DNA of 64,000 bases, from assembly GCF_900103425.1 (NCBI RefSeq), contig NZ_FMXA01000003.1, positions 186,001-250,000 on the forward strand, given 5' to 3'. The translations under genes were made by a program, and so were the position numbers. This document shows positions 18,717-28,698 of this stretch, piece after piece. How positions within the stretch are numbered: the stretch's first letter is position 1; each line of letters begins with the position of its first letter. The notes beneath the pieces are model-generated. The model was not told the origin of the DNA, ran no database searches, and worked only from the letters and a program-made list of their open reading frames with translations. The stretch is from Dialister histaminiformans (GTDB lineage Bacteria > Bacillota > Negativicutes > Veillonellales > Dialisteraceae).

Positions 18717-20114
18717 ATGCGTATTGAACACGATTTTCTCGGCGAACTGCAGGTTCCGGATGATGCTTACTATGGTGTACAGACCATGCGTGCCATCCAA
18801 AATTTCCAGATTACCGGACAGCATCTGGATCCGGATTTCATTAAAGCTATCGCCACAGTAAAGAAGGCTGCCTGCCTGACCAACATGGAAACAGGCCGTA
18901 TGCCAAAGGAAATCGGAAAAGCCATTGTACAGGCTGCCGATGAGATTATTGCCGGCAAAATGTTGGATCAGTTCCCATTGGACCCGATTCAGGGTGGTGC
19001 CGGAACATCCATCAACATGAACATGAACGAAGTTTTGTGCAACCGCGCACTGGAAATTCTCGGCTATGAACGTGGCCGCTATGATATCATCTCCCCAAAC
19101 AACCATGCCAACATGGCACAGTCCACTAACGATGCCTTCCCAACCAGTATCAAGGTCTGCATTCTGAGAAAGGCCGAAATTCTGAACGATGCCCTTATCA
19201 ATATGGCACGGGAATTTGAAAAGAAGGGCGTGGAATTTGAAGACGTAATCAAGATGGGACGTACCCACCTGCAGGATGCGGTTCCGATCACTCTTGGCGA
19301 AGAAATGACTTCTTACGGCTCGGTAGTCCGCCGCTGCATCTGGAGAATTACCCGCTCCCTTGGCGCACTGCAGAACATTAACATGGGCGGCACCGCAGTA
19401 GGTACCGGCCTCAATGCGGAAGTGGAATATATCAAAAAGTTCCCGCCGATTCTGTCCGACCTGGTTGGTTTCCAGTTTGAATCCGCTCCCAACCTGATTG
19501 ATACCACCAACAGTACTGACTGCTTCGCTGAAGTTTCCTCTGCACTGAAGGTATCTGCCCTGTCCCTCATCAAGATTGCCAACGATATGCGTCTCATGGC
19601 CTCCGGCCCACGCTGCGGCCTCAATGAAATCAAACTGCCACCACGTCAGCCAGGTTCTTCCATCATGCCAGGCAAGGTAAACCCGGTTATCGCCGAAGTA
19701 CTTGACCAGACCTGCTATCATGTAATCGGCAACGATCTGGCCGTTACCATGGCTGTAGAAAATGGTCAGCTGGAACTGAACGTTATGGAACCAGTACTGG
19801 CATTCAATCTGTTCAATTCCTTCCGTTATCTCACCAATGCCATCAACACATTCACCAACCTGCTCCTCAAGGACCTGAAGGCTAACAAGGAACAGTGCCA
19901 GAAGTGGGTTGATAACAGTGTAGGTATCATCACCGCCCTGCTTCCGCATCTGGGATATGAAAAGTGCTCTGCTATTGCCAAGGAAGCATATAACCAGGGT
20001 ACGCCGGTCAAGGAAATCATCATGCGTGAAAAACTCATGACCAGAGAAAGAATGGAAGAAATCCTTTCCCCATTTGAAATGACCCATCCGGGGATTGCCG
20101 GCGGAAAGAAGTAA
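18717..20114 (+). CDS. aspA: Aspartate ammonia-lyase
   Basis: The 465-residue enzyme converts L-aspartate to fumarate and ammonia, feeding anaerobic fumarate/succinate metabolism. The superfamily signature GSSIMPGKVNPV is present, as are SPNNHANMAQSTNDAFPTS and TNSTDCFAEVSSALK; length is typical of bacterial AspA. AspA and fumarase C share these motifs, and the overall pattern (YYGVQTMRAIQNF near the N-terminus) favours AspA. AAAGGAG lies 6 bases before the ATG. Single gene with its own promoter and strong terminator. A 475-codon open frame on the opposite strand is a shadow of its codon usage. Confidence 0.92.
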   Translation: MRIEHDFLGELQVPDDAYYGVQTMRAIQNFQITGQHLDPDFIKAIATVKKAACLTNMETGRMPKEIGKAIVQAADEIIAGKMLDQFPLDPIQGGAGTSINMNMNEVLCNRALEILGYERGRYDIISPNNHANMAQSTNDAFPTSIKVCILRKAEILNDALINMAREFEKKGVEFEDVIKMGRTHLQDAVPITLGEEMTSYGSVVRRCIWRITRSLGALQNINMGGTAVGTGLNAEVEYIKKFPPILSDLVGFQFESAPNLIDTTNSTDCFAEVSSALKVSALSLIKIANDMRLMASGPRCGLNEIKLPPRQPGSSIMPGKVNPVIAEVLDQTCYHVIGNDLAVTMAVENGQLELNVMEPVLAFNLFNSFRYLTNAINTFTNLLLKDLKANKEQCQKWVDNSVGIITALLPHLGYEKCSAIAKEAYNQGTPVKEIIMREKLMTRERMEEILSPFEMTHPGIAGGKK

Positions 20115-20167
20115 AAAACAGACGTCAGACAGGGAGCGTTTCCCTCCCTGACTTCAGACAAAACTGA

Positions 20168-20210
20168 AAAGCAGAAAGAATCAATTTTCGTTTGATTCTT
20201 TCTGCTTTTC
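20168..20210 (+). terminator. aspA terminator
   Basis: An 18-base arm (AAAAGCAGAAAGAATCAA) is mirrored by TTGATTCTTTCTGCTTTT around a 7-base loop. Its first 16 bases are the same as in the stem at 8826. Confidence 0.9.
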
Positions 20211-20399
20211 TATTACCCAGACCACACGGGGTTACAGAACCATTTAGTCTGATAATCTGATTTGCCAGAATGAGGATGGCCAGTTAAGCAGTGTCTATAC
20301 TTATAGGTATGGCACAACCGCCTGCCGATGCGCAAAGCAAATCTGCCTCCCCCCTGTCTTTTCCCCTCTTACCTCAATTCGCGTACCTTTCTTTTCTGC

Positions 20400-21209
20400 T
20401 CATCTTTCATTTCTGATGTAGTAAAACATGTACTGCTGCATAATCCCCGCAGTTTCCGGATAGAGTACAAATGGATTTCGGCCTCCATAATGTTCCCGGA
20501 TTACCCGTTCAATCCATACATCTATCGGTGCACGGGATATGCGATGAAATCCGAAGAGGGCTGTGCAGTTGGCCACTTTGATACCCACCCCGGGAAATTC
20601 CAGAAGTTTTTCCATAAGTGTCTCATCAGGAAGACTATTCCATTGGGAAAGATGTATCTTTTCTCTGCATACCCGTTTCACTGTCTGGTAAATGTAGGGA
20701 GCCCTGTACCCCAGAGAGCATTCCCGGAGGTCCTCCTCTGACAGACGGGCCAGCTCCCCTGGCCGTGGAAAAGTATAAAAGTTTTCCCCGCCTTCTTCAC
20801 AAAGGGTTCCTGCCTTTTCACACAACATCTCCACCGCACTTCGGATGGCCGGAATGGATTTCCTCTGAGAAATTATAAACGTTATGAGCATTTCCCATGG
20901 ATCCTGCCTGAGAATGCGTATCCCCTGGCTGTACTCTGCTGCCCAGGTAAGATAAGTATCCGAGTCGGGAATGGAACGGCGTATAGCGGCATAGGAGGCA
21001 TTTAAATCAAAGTACGGTTTCCAGGTATGCTTCCAGTTCCACCGGGAGCAGTCCACCTCATACCGCCCGTCTCCCAGTTCCTGTATGTGCAGGAGATGTT
21101 TCCCGGTAATGAAACGATAGCGTCCATCCGGAATCTTCACCGGCCGGAAACACTGGCCGCTGTCAATGATGCGCTGCAGATTAAAATCATCGTGTATAGT
21201 AATTATCAT
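20400..21209 (-). CDS. OGG1-type 8-oxoguanine DNA glycosylase/AP lyase
   Basis: The 269-residue protein has the helix-hairpin-helix-GPD core: LGYRAPYI, LEFPGVGIKVANCTALF and PIDVWIERVI. The Lys in GVGIKVANC and the Asp in PIDVW correspond to the catalytic Lys and Asp of OGG1 (VGTKVADC, PVDVH), and SQRKSIPAIR fits the same family. It should remove 8-oxoguanine from DNA and nick the abasic site. Annotation as 3-methyladenine glycosylase is the alternative. It follows nrdG after about 90 bases on the same strand. Confidence 0.85.
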   Translation of the reverse strand: MIITIHDDFNLQRIIDSGQCFRPVKIPDGRYRFITGKHLLHIQELGDGRYEVDCSRWNWKHTWKPYFDLNASYAAIRRSIPDSDTYLTWAAEYSQGIRILRQDPWEMLITFIISQRKSIPAIRSAVEMLCEKAGTLCEEGGENFYTFPRPGELARLSEEDLRECSLGYRAPYIYQTVKRVCREKIHLSQWNSLPDETLMEKLLEFPGVGIKVANCTALFGFHRISRAPIDVWIERVIREHYGGRNPFVLYPETAGIMQQYMFYYIRNER

Positions 21210-21297
21210 AAATTTTCCTGTAAATCAGTAAATCAAAAGCGGGCTGGAGAAAACCGGAATGTCCTATTTTCCCTATGCCCGTCTTTTTTGTCATATT

Positions 21298-21852
21298 TTA
21301 AAGATGCGTCTTTGGATTCATTGTCGTAATGCCCGGTTTCCAGAGCACAATCTTTCCTTCCTTCCGGGAGCGCTGTACATCAATAGTACGCTGATTGGAT
21401 GACCCCTTAAACAGCAAGGTAATATCTTTCTTAGCCAGTATGAATTCTCCATCTACCAATACATCAATGCGTTTAAGTAACTCTTCCGTTTCCGGCATCA
21501 CTTTGCAGAAATGCCCGAGCAGGTCTTCATCATACAGGTATCCGGTGTAGCACCAGAGGTCTTTTTCCGGATAAGTCTCCTTAAACCGCTTAACCAGCGG
21601 AAGCAGTCCCTTCTGATTCACCGGTTCCATCGGTTCACCGCCCAGCAGAGTGATTCCCTGATAACAGTCCTGTGCCATCTGTTTCATAATATAGTCTATG
21701 GTTTCCTCTGTAAAAGGCTGTCCATAGTCAAAATCCCAGGTCATCTGGTTGAAGCATCCCTTGCAGTGGTGAGTGCATCCGGACACAAACAGGGAAAGCC
21801 GGATTCCCGGACCATTGGCGATGTCATACGTCTTAATATTTGAGTAGTTCAA
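21298..21852 (-). CDS. nrdG: Anaerobic ribonucleotide reductase activating protein
   Basis: The 184-residue radical-SAM enzyme uses a 4Fe-4S cluster held by CTHHCKGC to create the glycyl radical on NrdD. NGPGIRLSLFVSGC and LLGGEPM (SAM-binding GGEP) are clear. I place the start at the TTG reading MNYSNIKTYDIANGPG, because AGGAGG lies 5 bases before it and the family begins MNY. An ATG eight codons upstream has no ribosome-binding site. It follows nrdD by 133 bases in the same direction. Confidence 0.9.
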   Translation of the reverse strand: MNYSNIKTYDIANGPGIRLSLFVSGCTHHCKGCFNQMTWDFDYGQPFTEETIDYIMKQMAQDCYQGITLLGGEPMEPVNQKGLLPLVKRFKETYPEKDLWCYTGYLYDEDLLGHFCKVMPETEELLKRIDVLVDGEFILAKKDITLLFKGSSNQRTIDVQRSRKEGKIVLWKPGITTMNPKTHL

Positions 21853-21985
21853 AGGAACCTCCTGTGAAAAATCCATGATTCAGAAATGATAAAAGGTGAT
21901 GTAAAAACGATGTAACGCTTTTGACACCACCTTTTACTGTATATATGCCTGTTATAAGCGCTGTATCAGGTCATACAGGAGCATA

Positions 21986-24193
21986 TCAGAGGTGTAGTAC
22001 TCTGTCCTTGATTTCCTGTGTACGGCCCTGGTTCCAGAACTGTGTGCCGATATAACCGCAGGTACGGCGGGCAACGGACATCTGATGCTGATCGGTGTTG
22101 CCGCATTTCGGGCACTTCCAGATTAACTTGCCATCTTCATCTTCAACGATCTGAATTTCGCCATCATATCCGCACTTCATGCAGTAATCGCTCTTGGTAT
22201 TCAGTTCTGCATACATAATGTTGTCATAAATATACTTCATTACCGTGAGAACTGCCGGAATATTGTTCTGCATGTTCGGCACTTCAATGTAGCTGATAGC
22301 GCCGCCTGGAGAAAGTCTCTGGAAATCAGATTCGAACTTGAGCTTATGGAATGCATCAATCTGTTCATGTACATGAACATGATAGCTGTTGGTAATATAG
22401 TTCTTGTCGGTTACACCTGGAATGATGCCAAAGCGCTTCTGCAGGCACTTGGCAAACTTATAGGTTGTGGATTCCATCGGGGTTCCATATACGGAATAGC
22501 TGATGTTTTCAGCCTTCTTCCATTCTGCGCACTTGTCATTCAGTCTCTGCATAACCTTGAGAGCAAATTCCCGTCCTTCCGGAGTGGTATGGGACTTGCC
22601 AAGCATACGTACGCACATTTCGTACAGTCCGGCATATCCCAGGGAGATGGTGGAATAGCCATTGTAGAGGAGCTTATCAATGGTTTCACCCTTCTTGAGT
22701 CTTGCCAGAGCGCCATACTGCCAGAGGATTGGTGCTACATCGGACACGGTCCCCAGCAGACGTTCATGACGGCAACGGAGTGCTCTGTGGCAGAGTTCCA
22801 GACGTTCATCCAGAATCTTCCAGAATGCATCCATATCCCCGTAGGAAGAGCATGCCACATCCACCAGATTGATGGTCACTACGCCCTGATTGAAACGGCC
22901 ATAGAACTTGTGGCTTCCATCCGGATTTCTCTGGCGGTCTTCCACAGTGAGGAAAGAACGGCATCCCATGCAGGTGTATACATTGCCCTGCTTGAGCTGC
23001 TTCATGATCTTAGCAGAAATGTAGTCCGGTACCATACGCTTAGCCGTGCACTGTGCAGCCAGTTCGGTAAGGTAGTAATATGGAGAATCTTCGTGAATGT
23101 TGTCTTCATCCAGTACGTAAATAAGCTTCGGGAACGCCGGGGTAATCCATACACCCTTTTCATTCTTTACGCCCTGCATACGCTGGCGGAGTACTTCTTC
23201 AATAATCATAGCCAGGTCTTCCCGTGTCTGGCCTTCCGGTACTTCATCCAGGTACATGAACATGGTTACAAACGGAGCCTGTCCATTACAGGTCATCAGA
23301 GTAATCAGCTGGTACTGAATGGTCTGAATACCGCTCTTTACTTCTTCTGCCAGACGATGCTTTACAATCTTGGCAATCACTGCATCATCCAGGGATTCAC
23401 CGCATTCTTTCCGTTCTTCTATAACCTGCTTCCTGATCTTCTGGCGGCTTACATCTACAAAGGGTGCCAGATGGGACAGGGTGAAGGACTGTCCGCCGTA
23501 CTGATTGGATGCTACCTGCGCAACAATCTGGGTAGTTACGTTGCAGGCAGTGAAGAAGCTGTGCGGCTTTTCAATCATAGTCTGGCTGATAACGGTTCCG
23601 TTCTGCAACATATCTTCCAGATTGATAAGGTCGCAGTTATGTTCACGCTGAGCAAAGTAGTCAGAATCATGGAAATGAATAATGCCTTCCTTGTGTGCCT
23701 TCACAATCTCTTCCGGCAGGAGAAGACGTTCTGTCAGGTCCTTGGATACTTCACCGGCCATGTAATCGCGCTGTGTGGAGTTAATTACCGGGTTCTTATT
23801 GGAATTTTCCTGCTTTACTTCTTCATTGGACAGGTCAATCAAAGAAAGGATTCCATTATCCGTAGTATTGGACTTACGGGAGATTTCTCTCTTATAACGA
23901 TAACGGACATACTTCTGGGCTACTTCGTAGGCGCGCATTTCCATGATGCCGCGTTCCACCATATCCTGAATATCTTCTACGTTTACCGCATGAAGCATAT
24001 TATTTACCGTCTTGGCTATGGTATCTGCTACAGCACGGATCTGAAAATCATTCATCTGGTGAAGTTCACTGACTTCCCTGTTGGCTGCAGCAATCGCATT
24101 GATAATCTTATGTCCATCAAATGCTACTTCCTGACCATTTCTCTTTATAACTCTTGTCTTTACTTCAATCAGATCACTCTTCAGCGGTGCCAT
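21986..24193 (-). CDS. nrdD: Class III anaerobic ribonucleoside-triphosphate reductase
   Basis: The 735-residue enzyme makes deoxynucleotides without oxygen. It has an N-terminal ATP-cone (about 5-100, VIKRNGQEVAFDGHKI) and the catalytic barrel. A C-terminal zinc ribbon (CMKCGYDG, CPKCGN) is followed by the glycyl-radical site RRTCGYIGTQFWNQGRTQEI. Start set at the ATG with GGAGG 8 bases upstream; the earlier ATGs have the site inside or too near. With nrdG this marks an anaerobic lifestyle. Two copies of a 10-base inverted repeat upstream may be NrdR sites. Confidence 0.93.
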   Translation of the reverse strand: MAPLKSDLIEVKTRVIKRNGQEVAFDGHKIINAIAAANREVSELHQMNDFQIRAVADTIAKTVNNMLHAVNVEDIQDMVERGIMEMRAYEVAQKYVRYRYKREISRKSNTTDNGILSLIDLSNEEVKQENSNKNPVINSTQRDYMAGEVSKDLTERLLLPEEIVKAHKEGIIHFHDSDYFAQREHNCDLINLEDMLQNGTVISQTMIEKPHSFFTACNVTTQIVAQVASNQYGGQSFTLSHLAPFVDVSRQKIRKQVIEERKECGESLDDAVIAKIVKHRLAEEVKSGIQTIQYQLITLMTCNGQAPFVTMFMYLDEVPEGQTREDLAMIIEEVLRQRMQGVKNEKGVWITPAFPKLIYVLDEDNIHEDSPYYYLTELAAQCTAKRMVPDYISAKIMKQLKQGNVYTCMGCRSFLTVEDRQRNPDGSHKFYGRFNQGVVTINLVDVACSSYGDMDAFWKILDERLELCHRALRCRHERLLGTVSDVAPILWQYGALARLKKGETIDKLLYNGYSTISLGYAGLYEMCVRMLGKSHTTPEGREFALKVMQRLNDKCAEWKKAENISYSVYGTPMESTTYKFAKCLQKRFGIIPGVTDKNYITNSYHVHVHEQIDAFHKLKFESDFQRLSPGGAISYIEVPNMQNNIPAVLTVMKYIYDNIMYAELNTKSDYCMKCGYDGEIQIVEDEDGKLIWKCPKCGNTDQHQMSVARRTCGYIGTQFWNQGRTQEIKDRVLHL

Positions 24194-24755
24194 ATCCATA
24201 ACCTCCATAAACATTCATAAAACTTCAGTATTTAAAGGCTTTTTGCCTTTTTTGTTTAGTTTACTCTATATACAATATGCTGTTCTTATTATTTTTTCAG
24301 CACTACATATTGTATGTCGTCCTTGACTATAATACTCCCCTGCCATCATATTTTCAACTCCAAAACATGTCCGCTTTTCTACCCATTTCACTTTTGACCA
24401 TTCTCAATATCTCTGAAAAGTCAATGATAAGTGTACTTTTGCGCCTTTTGTTTTTTTCTGCAGCATCCGGAAAATTGAATCATATCTTTTTTGCATACAG
24501 GTTATTACTCTCAGGTATACTTCAGACACATTCGGCGTTTACTGCCTGTTCGTAATCTGTAAACCACTTTTATCCTTCTCTGTATATAACCATTATCTTT
24601 ACTTCGATTCTGGTTGGTCTCCAGTTCCCCTTTGCGATAAAATAAAAGGACAGAAGGTTTCATTCCTTCTGTTTCCACTGAAAATATTCATTTACAATAT
24701 ATAGTATACCCGCCCCTGCCCGTGGGCAGGAAAGCGTCCATTGCAAGGAGGAACT
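24194..24755. other. Divergent intergenic region nrdD/tatD
   Basis: About 560 AT-rich bases without a convincing gene. It contains the inverted repeat at 24270-24315 and a hairpin near 24650-24677 oriented for the minus strand. CCTGCCC/GGGCAGG (24715-24730) lies just before the tatD ribosome-binding site. A 92-codon plus-strand frame here has no ribosome-binding site and looks spurious. Confidence 0.55.
24270..24315 (-). promoter_or_regulatory. Candidate NrdR-like operator pair upstream of nrdD
   Basis: ATACAATATG (24270-24279) is mirrored exactly by CATATTGTAT (24306-24315), centres about 36 bases apart. Each half resembles the AT-rich NrdR box, and nrdD is a standard NrdR target. However, the usual spacing is about 31-32 bases, so this is tentative. 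Confidence 0.35.
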
Positions 24756-25532
24756 ATGCGTACTTATTATGATATTGGATTAAATCTGTTTGTCCGTTCA
24801 TTTCATGACCCTGAAAAAATCATAGCCGATGCCGAAGCGGCCGGTGTATGCTGCATACTCACCGGTGCTCAGCCGGACGATAATGAAAAAGTGGATACCT
24901 TTGTCCGCACCCACGATGTATACGGTACTGCAGGTATCCATCCCCATGTAGCTCAGCACGCCACACCGGCCGACGTACTCCGCATAAGGGAAATCGTATC
25001 CTCCAACCCCCGCATTGTCGCCGTAGGAGAATGCGGCCTGGACTATGACCGCATGTATTCTCCCAGAGAAAAACAGCTCTCCGTATTCCGGTCCCTCATC
25101 CAGGCTGCGGAAGATCTCAACAAGCCGCTGTTCCTTCATGAACGGGAAGCAGAAAAAGACTTTATTTCCTGCTTTTCCGGCCACGAAGATATCTGCCACA
25201 GGTCAGTAGTCCATTGTTTCACCGGAAACCGTCAGATGGCCGAAAAACTCATTTCCATGGGATTTTACATCGGCATCACCGGGTGGATTTGTGATGAACG
25301 CCGTGCCGACGACCTCCGGGGGGCGGTAACAGCCATCCCACTGGACCGCATCATGATTGAAACGGATGCACCATATCTCACCCCCAGAGGATTCAACCTG
25401 CCGCGCACCAATGTACCGCAGAACATAACCTATGTAGCCGAAACCCTGGCTTCCTACATGGGCGTCCCCACGGAGGAACTGGTAAAGCATGCCAGAGAAA
25501 ACACCGAGCGCTTCTTCGGAATCGGAAAATAA
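24756..25532 (+). CDS. TatD-family metal-dependent DNase
   Basis: The 258-residue TIM-barrel hydrolase shows the family's ligands: GIHPHVAQ, AVGECGLDYDR, LFLHEREA, VVHCFTGN and IETDAPYLTPRG. TatD proteins are Mg-dependent 3'-5' nucleases linked to DNA repair and quality control. The usual first HxH strand reads YDIGLNLF, with Asp and Asn in place of the more common His pair, so metal binding at that site may differ. Start at the ATG after AAGGAGG. Confidence 0.85.
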   Translation: MRTYYDIGLNLFVRSFHDPEKIIADAEAAGVCCILTGAQPDDNEKVDTFVRTHDVYGTAGIHPHVAQHATPADVLRIREIVSSNPRIVAVGECGLDYDRMYSPREKQLSVFRSLIQAAEDLNKPLFLHEREAEKDFISCFSGHEDICHRSVVHCFTGNRQMAEKLISMGFYIGITGWICDERRADDLRGAVTAIPLDRIMIETDAPYLTPRGFNLPRTNVPQNITYVAETLASYMGVPTEELVKHARENTERFFGIGK

Positions 25533-25554
25533 GCCATCCATTTGGCCCTTCTTT

Positions 25555-25583
25555 TACCCCGGCCTTTCAGCACCGGGGTATTT
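25555..25583 (+). terminator. Terminator of the tatD-family gene
   Basis: TACCCCGG (25555-25562) pairs with CCGGGGTA (25573-25580), followed by a short T-rich stretch. Confidence 0.65.
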
Positions 25584-25600
25584 GTGTTATCATGTTATAG

Positions 25601-26266
<666 letters not shown>

Positions 26267-26338
26267 AAAACAGGTTAATTCTTTCAGAATTCAAAGGGGT
26301 TAGTAAGTGAATCCCGCCTGTAACTGCGAATACCAAAT

Positions 26339-26386
26339 AAAAGAGGCTGTGCAAAAATGAAAAATCATTTTTGCACAGCCTCTTTT
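26339..26386. terminator. Bidirectional terminator between upp and the UDG gene
   Basis: A 22-base perfect inverted repeat, beginning AAAAGAGGCTGTGC and ending GCACAGCCTCTTTT, around a 4-base loop between convergent genes. Confidence 0.92.
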
Positions 26387-26508
26387 GCATTCTCGATTTT
26401 TATCAGGGAGGCTATTCACAAAATCCGCCTCATTAAAGTTTCGGAGATGTTTTTAGCGTCCAGAGCCGAAGTTTGCAATCCATGTGCCGCCGGCTCATCT
26501 CTGTCAGT

Positions 26509-27240
26509 TCATTTGGATTCTGCAAGCTCTTTACGCATCAGAATCCGCTGAGCATACATCTCTGTCAGGTCAGGCACATTCCCGCTCTTCCAGACCCAGT
26601 CCGGAGCCAGAGCTGCCGCTTTATCCCTTGCCGCCATGAGATCGTAATATACGGCCCATTTGGCCTCCACCTGGGCATGTCCCTCCTGCCGGAGAAGATA
26701 GGCCGGATGAAATGTGGGCATCACCGGAATGCCATGCCAGGATATCCAGTGTCCCCGGTTTCGGATAATTCCGGCTTCCCGGCCAAGGAAGAACCGGAGT
26801 GCCGGTTTGCCAAGTGCGACGATAACTTTCGGTTTCACCAGACCGATTTCCCTTACCAGCCAGCGGGATGCACAGAAATATCCTTCCTGCTGCGTCGGTG
26901 TACGGTTTCCTCTGGGGCGGCATTTTACAATATTGGTTACATATACATGGTCGCGGGTAATCCCTACAGACAGCAGGGCCCGGTCAAGAAGCTGTCCGGA
27001 CGGCCCGATAAGCGGCAGTCCGTGTTCATCTTCCACACTGCCAGGGCCCTCCCCGACCAGCATAAGCGGTGCCGGGCATGGGCCTGTAGAAAGGACAGGA
27101 CCATGCCCGCCTTCCCGGCGGAGCGGACAGGCCCGACAGTGATAAAACTCCCTTTCCATGCCTTCATAATCCGTTTCCTCCGGAGGTTTCTTCTCTTCCG
27201 CCTCCCGGTCCCACCAGTCTTCATTTCCCCATAAATCCAT
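26509..27240 (-). CDS. Family 4 uracil-DNA glycosylase with Fe-S cluster
   Basis: The 243-residue protein removes uracil from DNA. Family 4 marks are visible: cysteines C35 and C38 (YHCRACPL) and a second pair (KCRPRGN ... GYFCASRW) as 4Fe-4S ligands, the active-site block GEGPGSVED, and the MPTFHPAYLLR motif. An acidic N-terminal extension of about 25 residues precedes the fold. It lies 24 bases after dnaB on the same strand, probably as the last gene of the lonC-dnaB unit. Confidence 0.88.
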   Translation of the reverse strand: MDLWGNEDWWDREAEEKKPPEETDYEGMEREFYHCRACPLRREGGHGPVLSTGPCPAPLMLVGEGPGSVEDEHGLPLIGPSGQLLDRALLSVGITRDHVYVTNIVKCRPRGNRTPTQQEGYFCASRWLVREIGLVKPKVIVALGKPALRFFLGREAGIIRNRGHWISWHGIPVMPTFHPAYLLRQEGHAQVEAKWAVYYDLMAARDKAAALAPDWVWKSGNVPDLTEMYAQRILMRKELAESK

Positions 27241-27264
27241 ACGCTCAGCCCTTTCCTGACGTGC

Positions 27265-28698
27265 TTACATACCTTCCGGTTCTTCCTGGTTCGTCAGTTC
27301 ATAGAACAGTGTGAACTGACCTGCAAAGTACATCTCAATGGTCCCTACCGGGCCATTACGGTTCTTAGCCAGGATGACTTCTGTCGCATTGTTCTTTTCA
27401 TCATCATCCTGCATTTCCTTGTTATAGTAAGCTTCACGATACAGAAAACCTACCATATCCGCATCCTGTTCCAGAGAGCCGGATTCACGCAGGTCAGACA
27501 GCATCGGGCGATGGTCCTGACGGGATTCCACGCTTCGGGACAGCTGGGACAGAGCGATAACCGGTACGTTGAGTTCACGGGCCAGACTCTTTAAGGAGCG
27601 GGAAATCTCAGAAATTTCCTGCTGCCTGTTTTCACTGGCACGGCTGGAGTTTCCCCGCATAAGCTGGAGATAGTCAATCATGATAATATCCAGGCCCCGT
27701 TCCGCCTTCAGCCTTCTGGCCTTGGAACGGACTTCGGATACGGAAATCCCCGGAGTGTCATCAATATAAAGCGGAGCATTAATCAGATGACCTGCTGCCG
27801 CTGCCAGGTTCCTCCATTCTTCCTGGCTGGTAATGCGCCCGGTTCTCAGTTTCTGGCTGTCAATCAGTGCTGTGGAGCAAAGCAGACGCTGTACCAGCTG
27901 TTCTCTCGACATTTCCAGAGAAAAGAATGCTACCGTCTTATGATCACTGGAAAGCGACATATTCTTGGCAATATTAAGTACGAAAGCGGTCTTACCCATG
28001 GATGGACGGGCAGCAATGATTATGAAATCGCCTTTCTGAAATCCGCTGGTAAATGCATCCAGCTTGGCAAACCCGGTAGAAAGCCCGGTAACGCCCTGCT
28101 TGTTCTGAAATTTTTCATTGATTTCTTCCAGTGCATGCTGCACCGCTTCCCCGATAGGGATGAAATCACTCTTTCGTTCATCCTTGGCTACTTCCAGAAT
28201 GCGCCGTTCTGCATCATCGACAATATCCTGCACGGATTCGCGTTCGCTGTACGCATTGTCAGCAATGGTACCAGCCGCATCAATCAGATGACGGAGTTTT
28301 GATTTTTCCTGCACAATCTTAGCATGTTCCCCTACCGATTTGGTGGAAAACACCTTCTCTGCCAGGCTGTTGATATAGATGACTCCTCCTACATCATCCA
28401 GTCGTCCCATACGGCGAAGTTCTTCTGTGACGGTAAGAATATCCGCTTCCTTATTGTTTCTTGCCAGATTTAAAATAGCTTCAAAAATAATACCGTCCGC
28501 ATCCCGGTAAAAGTCATCAGACCGGAGCATATCTTCTGCGGTGACGATGGCCTCCTTATCCAGAAGCATGGCCCCCAGTACGGCCTGCTCTGCATCCAGA
28601 TTCTGTGGCGGCACACGGCTCACCAGCATATTATCAGTGGAAGTATTTCTTCTGCCGTCATCTCGTCGGTTCCATTTCTTTGTTTCTTCCTGTGGCAT
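27265..28698 (-). CDS. dnaB: Replicative DNA helicase
   Basis: The 477-residue hexameric helicase that unwinds DNA at the fork. The N-terminal DnaB domain (NLDAEQAVLGAMLLD) is followed by the RecA-like motor with ARPSMGKTAF (Walker A), FSLEMSREQLVQRL, IMIDYLQLM (Walker B) and LSQLSRSVESR. The ATG overlaps the lonC stop codon by one base (TAATG), showing cotranscription. Confidence 0.96.
   Translation of the reverse strand: MPQEETKKWNRRDDGRRNTSTDNMLVSRVPPQNLDAEQAVLGAMLLDKEAIVTAEDMLRSDDFYRDADGIIFEAILNLARNNKEADILTVTEELRRMGRLDDVGGVIYINSLAEKVFSTKSVGEHAKIVQEKSKLRHLIDAAGTIADNAYSERESVQDIVDDAERRILEVAKDERKSDFIPIGEAVQHALEEINEKFQNKQGVTGLSTGFAKLDAFTSGFQKGDFIIIAARPSMGKTAFVLNIAKNMSLSSDHKTVAFFSLEMSREQLVQRLLCSTALIDSQKLRTGRITSQEEWRNLAAAAGHLINAPLYIDDTPGISVSEVRSKARRLKAERGLDIIMIDYLQLMRGNSSRASENRQQEISEISRSLKSLARELNVPVIALSQLSRSVESRQDHRPMLSDLRESGSLEQDADMVGFLYREAYYNKEMQDDDEKNNATEVILAKNRNGPVGTIEMYFAGQFTLFYELTNQEEPEGM

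Noticed and set aside
18660-20087. 475-codon open frame antisense to aspA
   Set aside because: Exact shadow of aspA codon usage; no ribosome-binding site, Cys/Trp/His-rich random-looking product.
22346-24220. 624-codon open frame antisense to nrdD
   Set aside because: Mirrors the nrdD frame, has no family-like motifs or start site.
24277-24555. 92-codon frame upstream of tatD
   Set aside because: AT-rich, hydrophobic by composition, no ribosome-binding site, overlaps putative operator.
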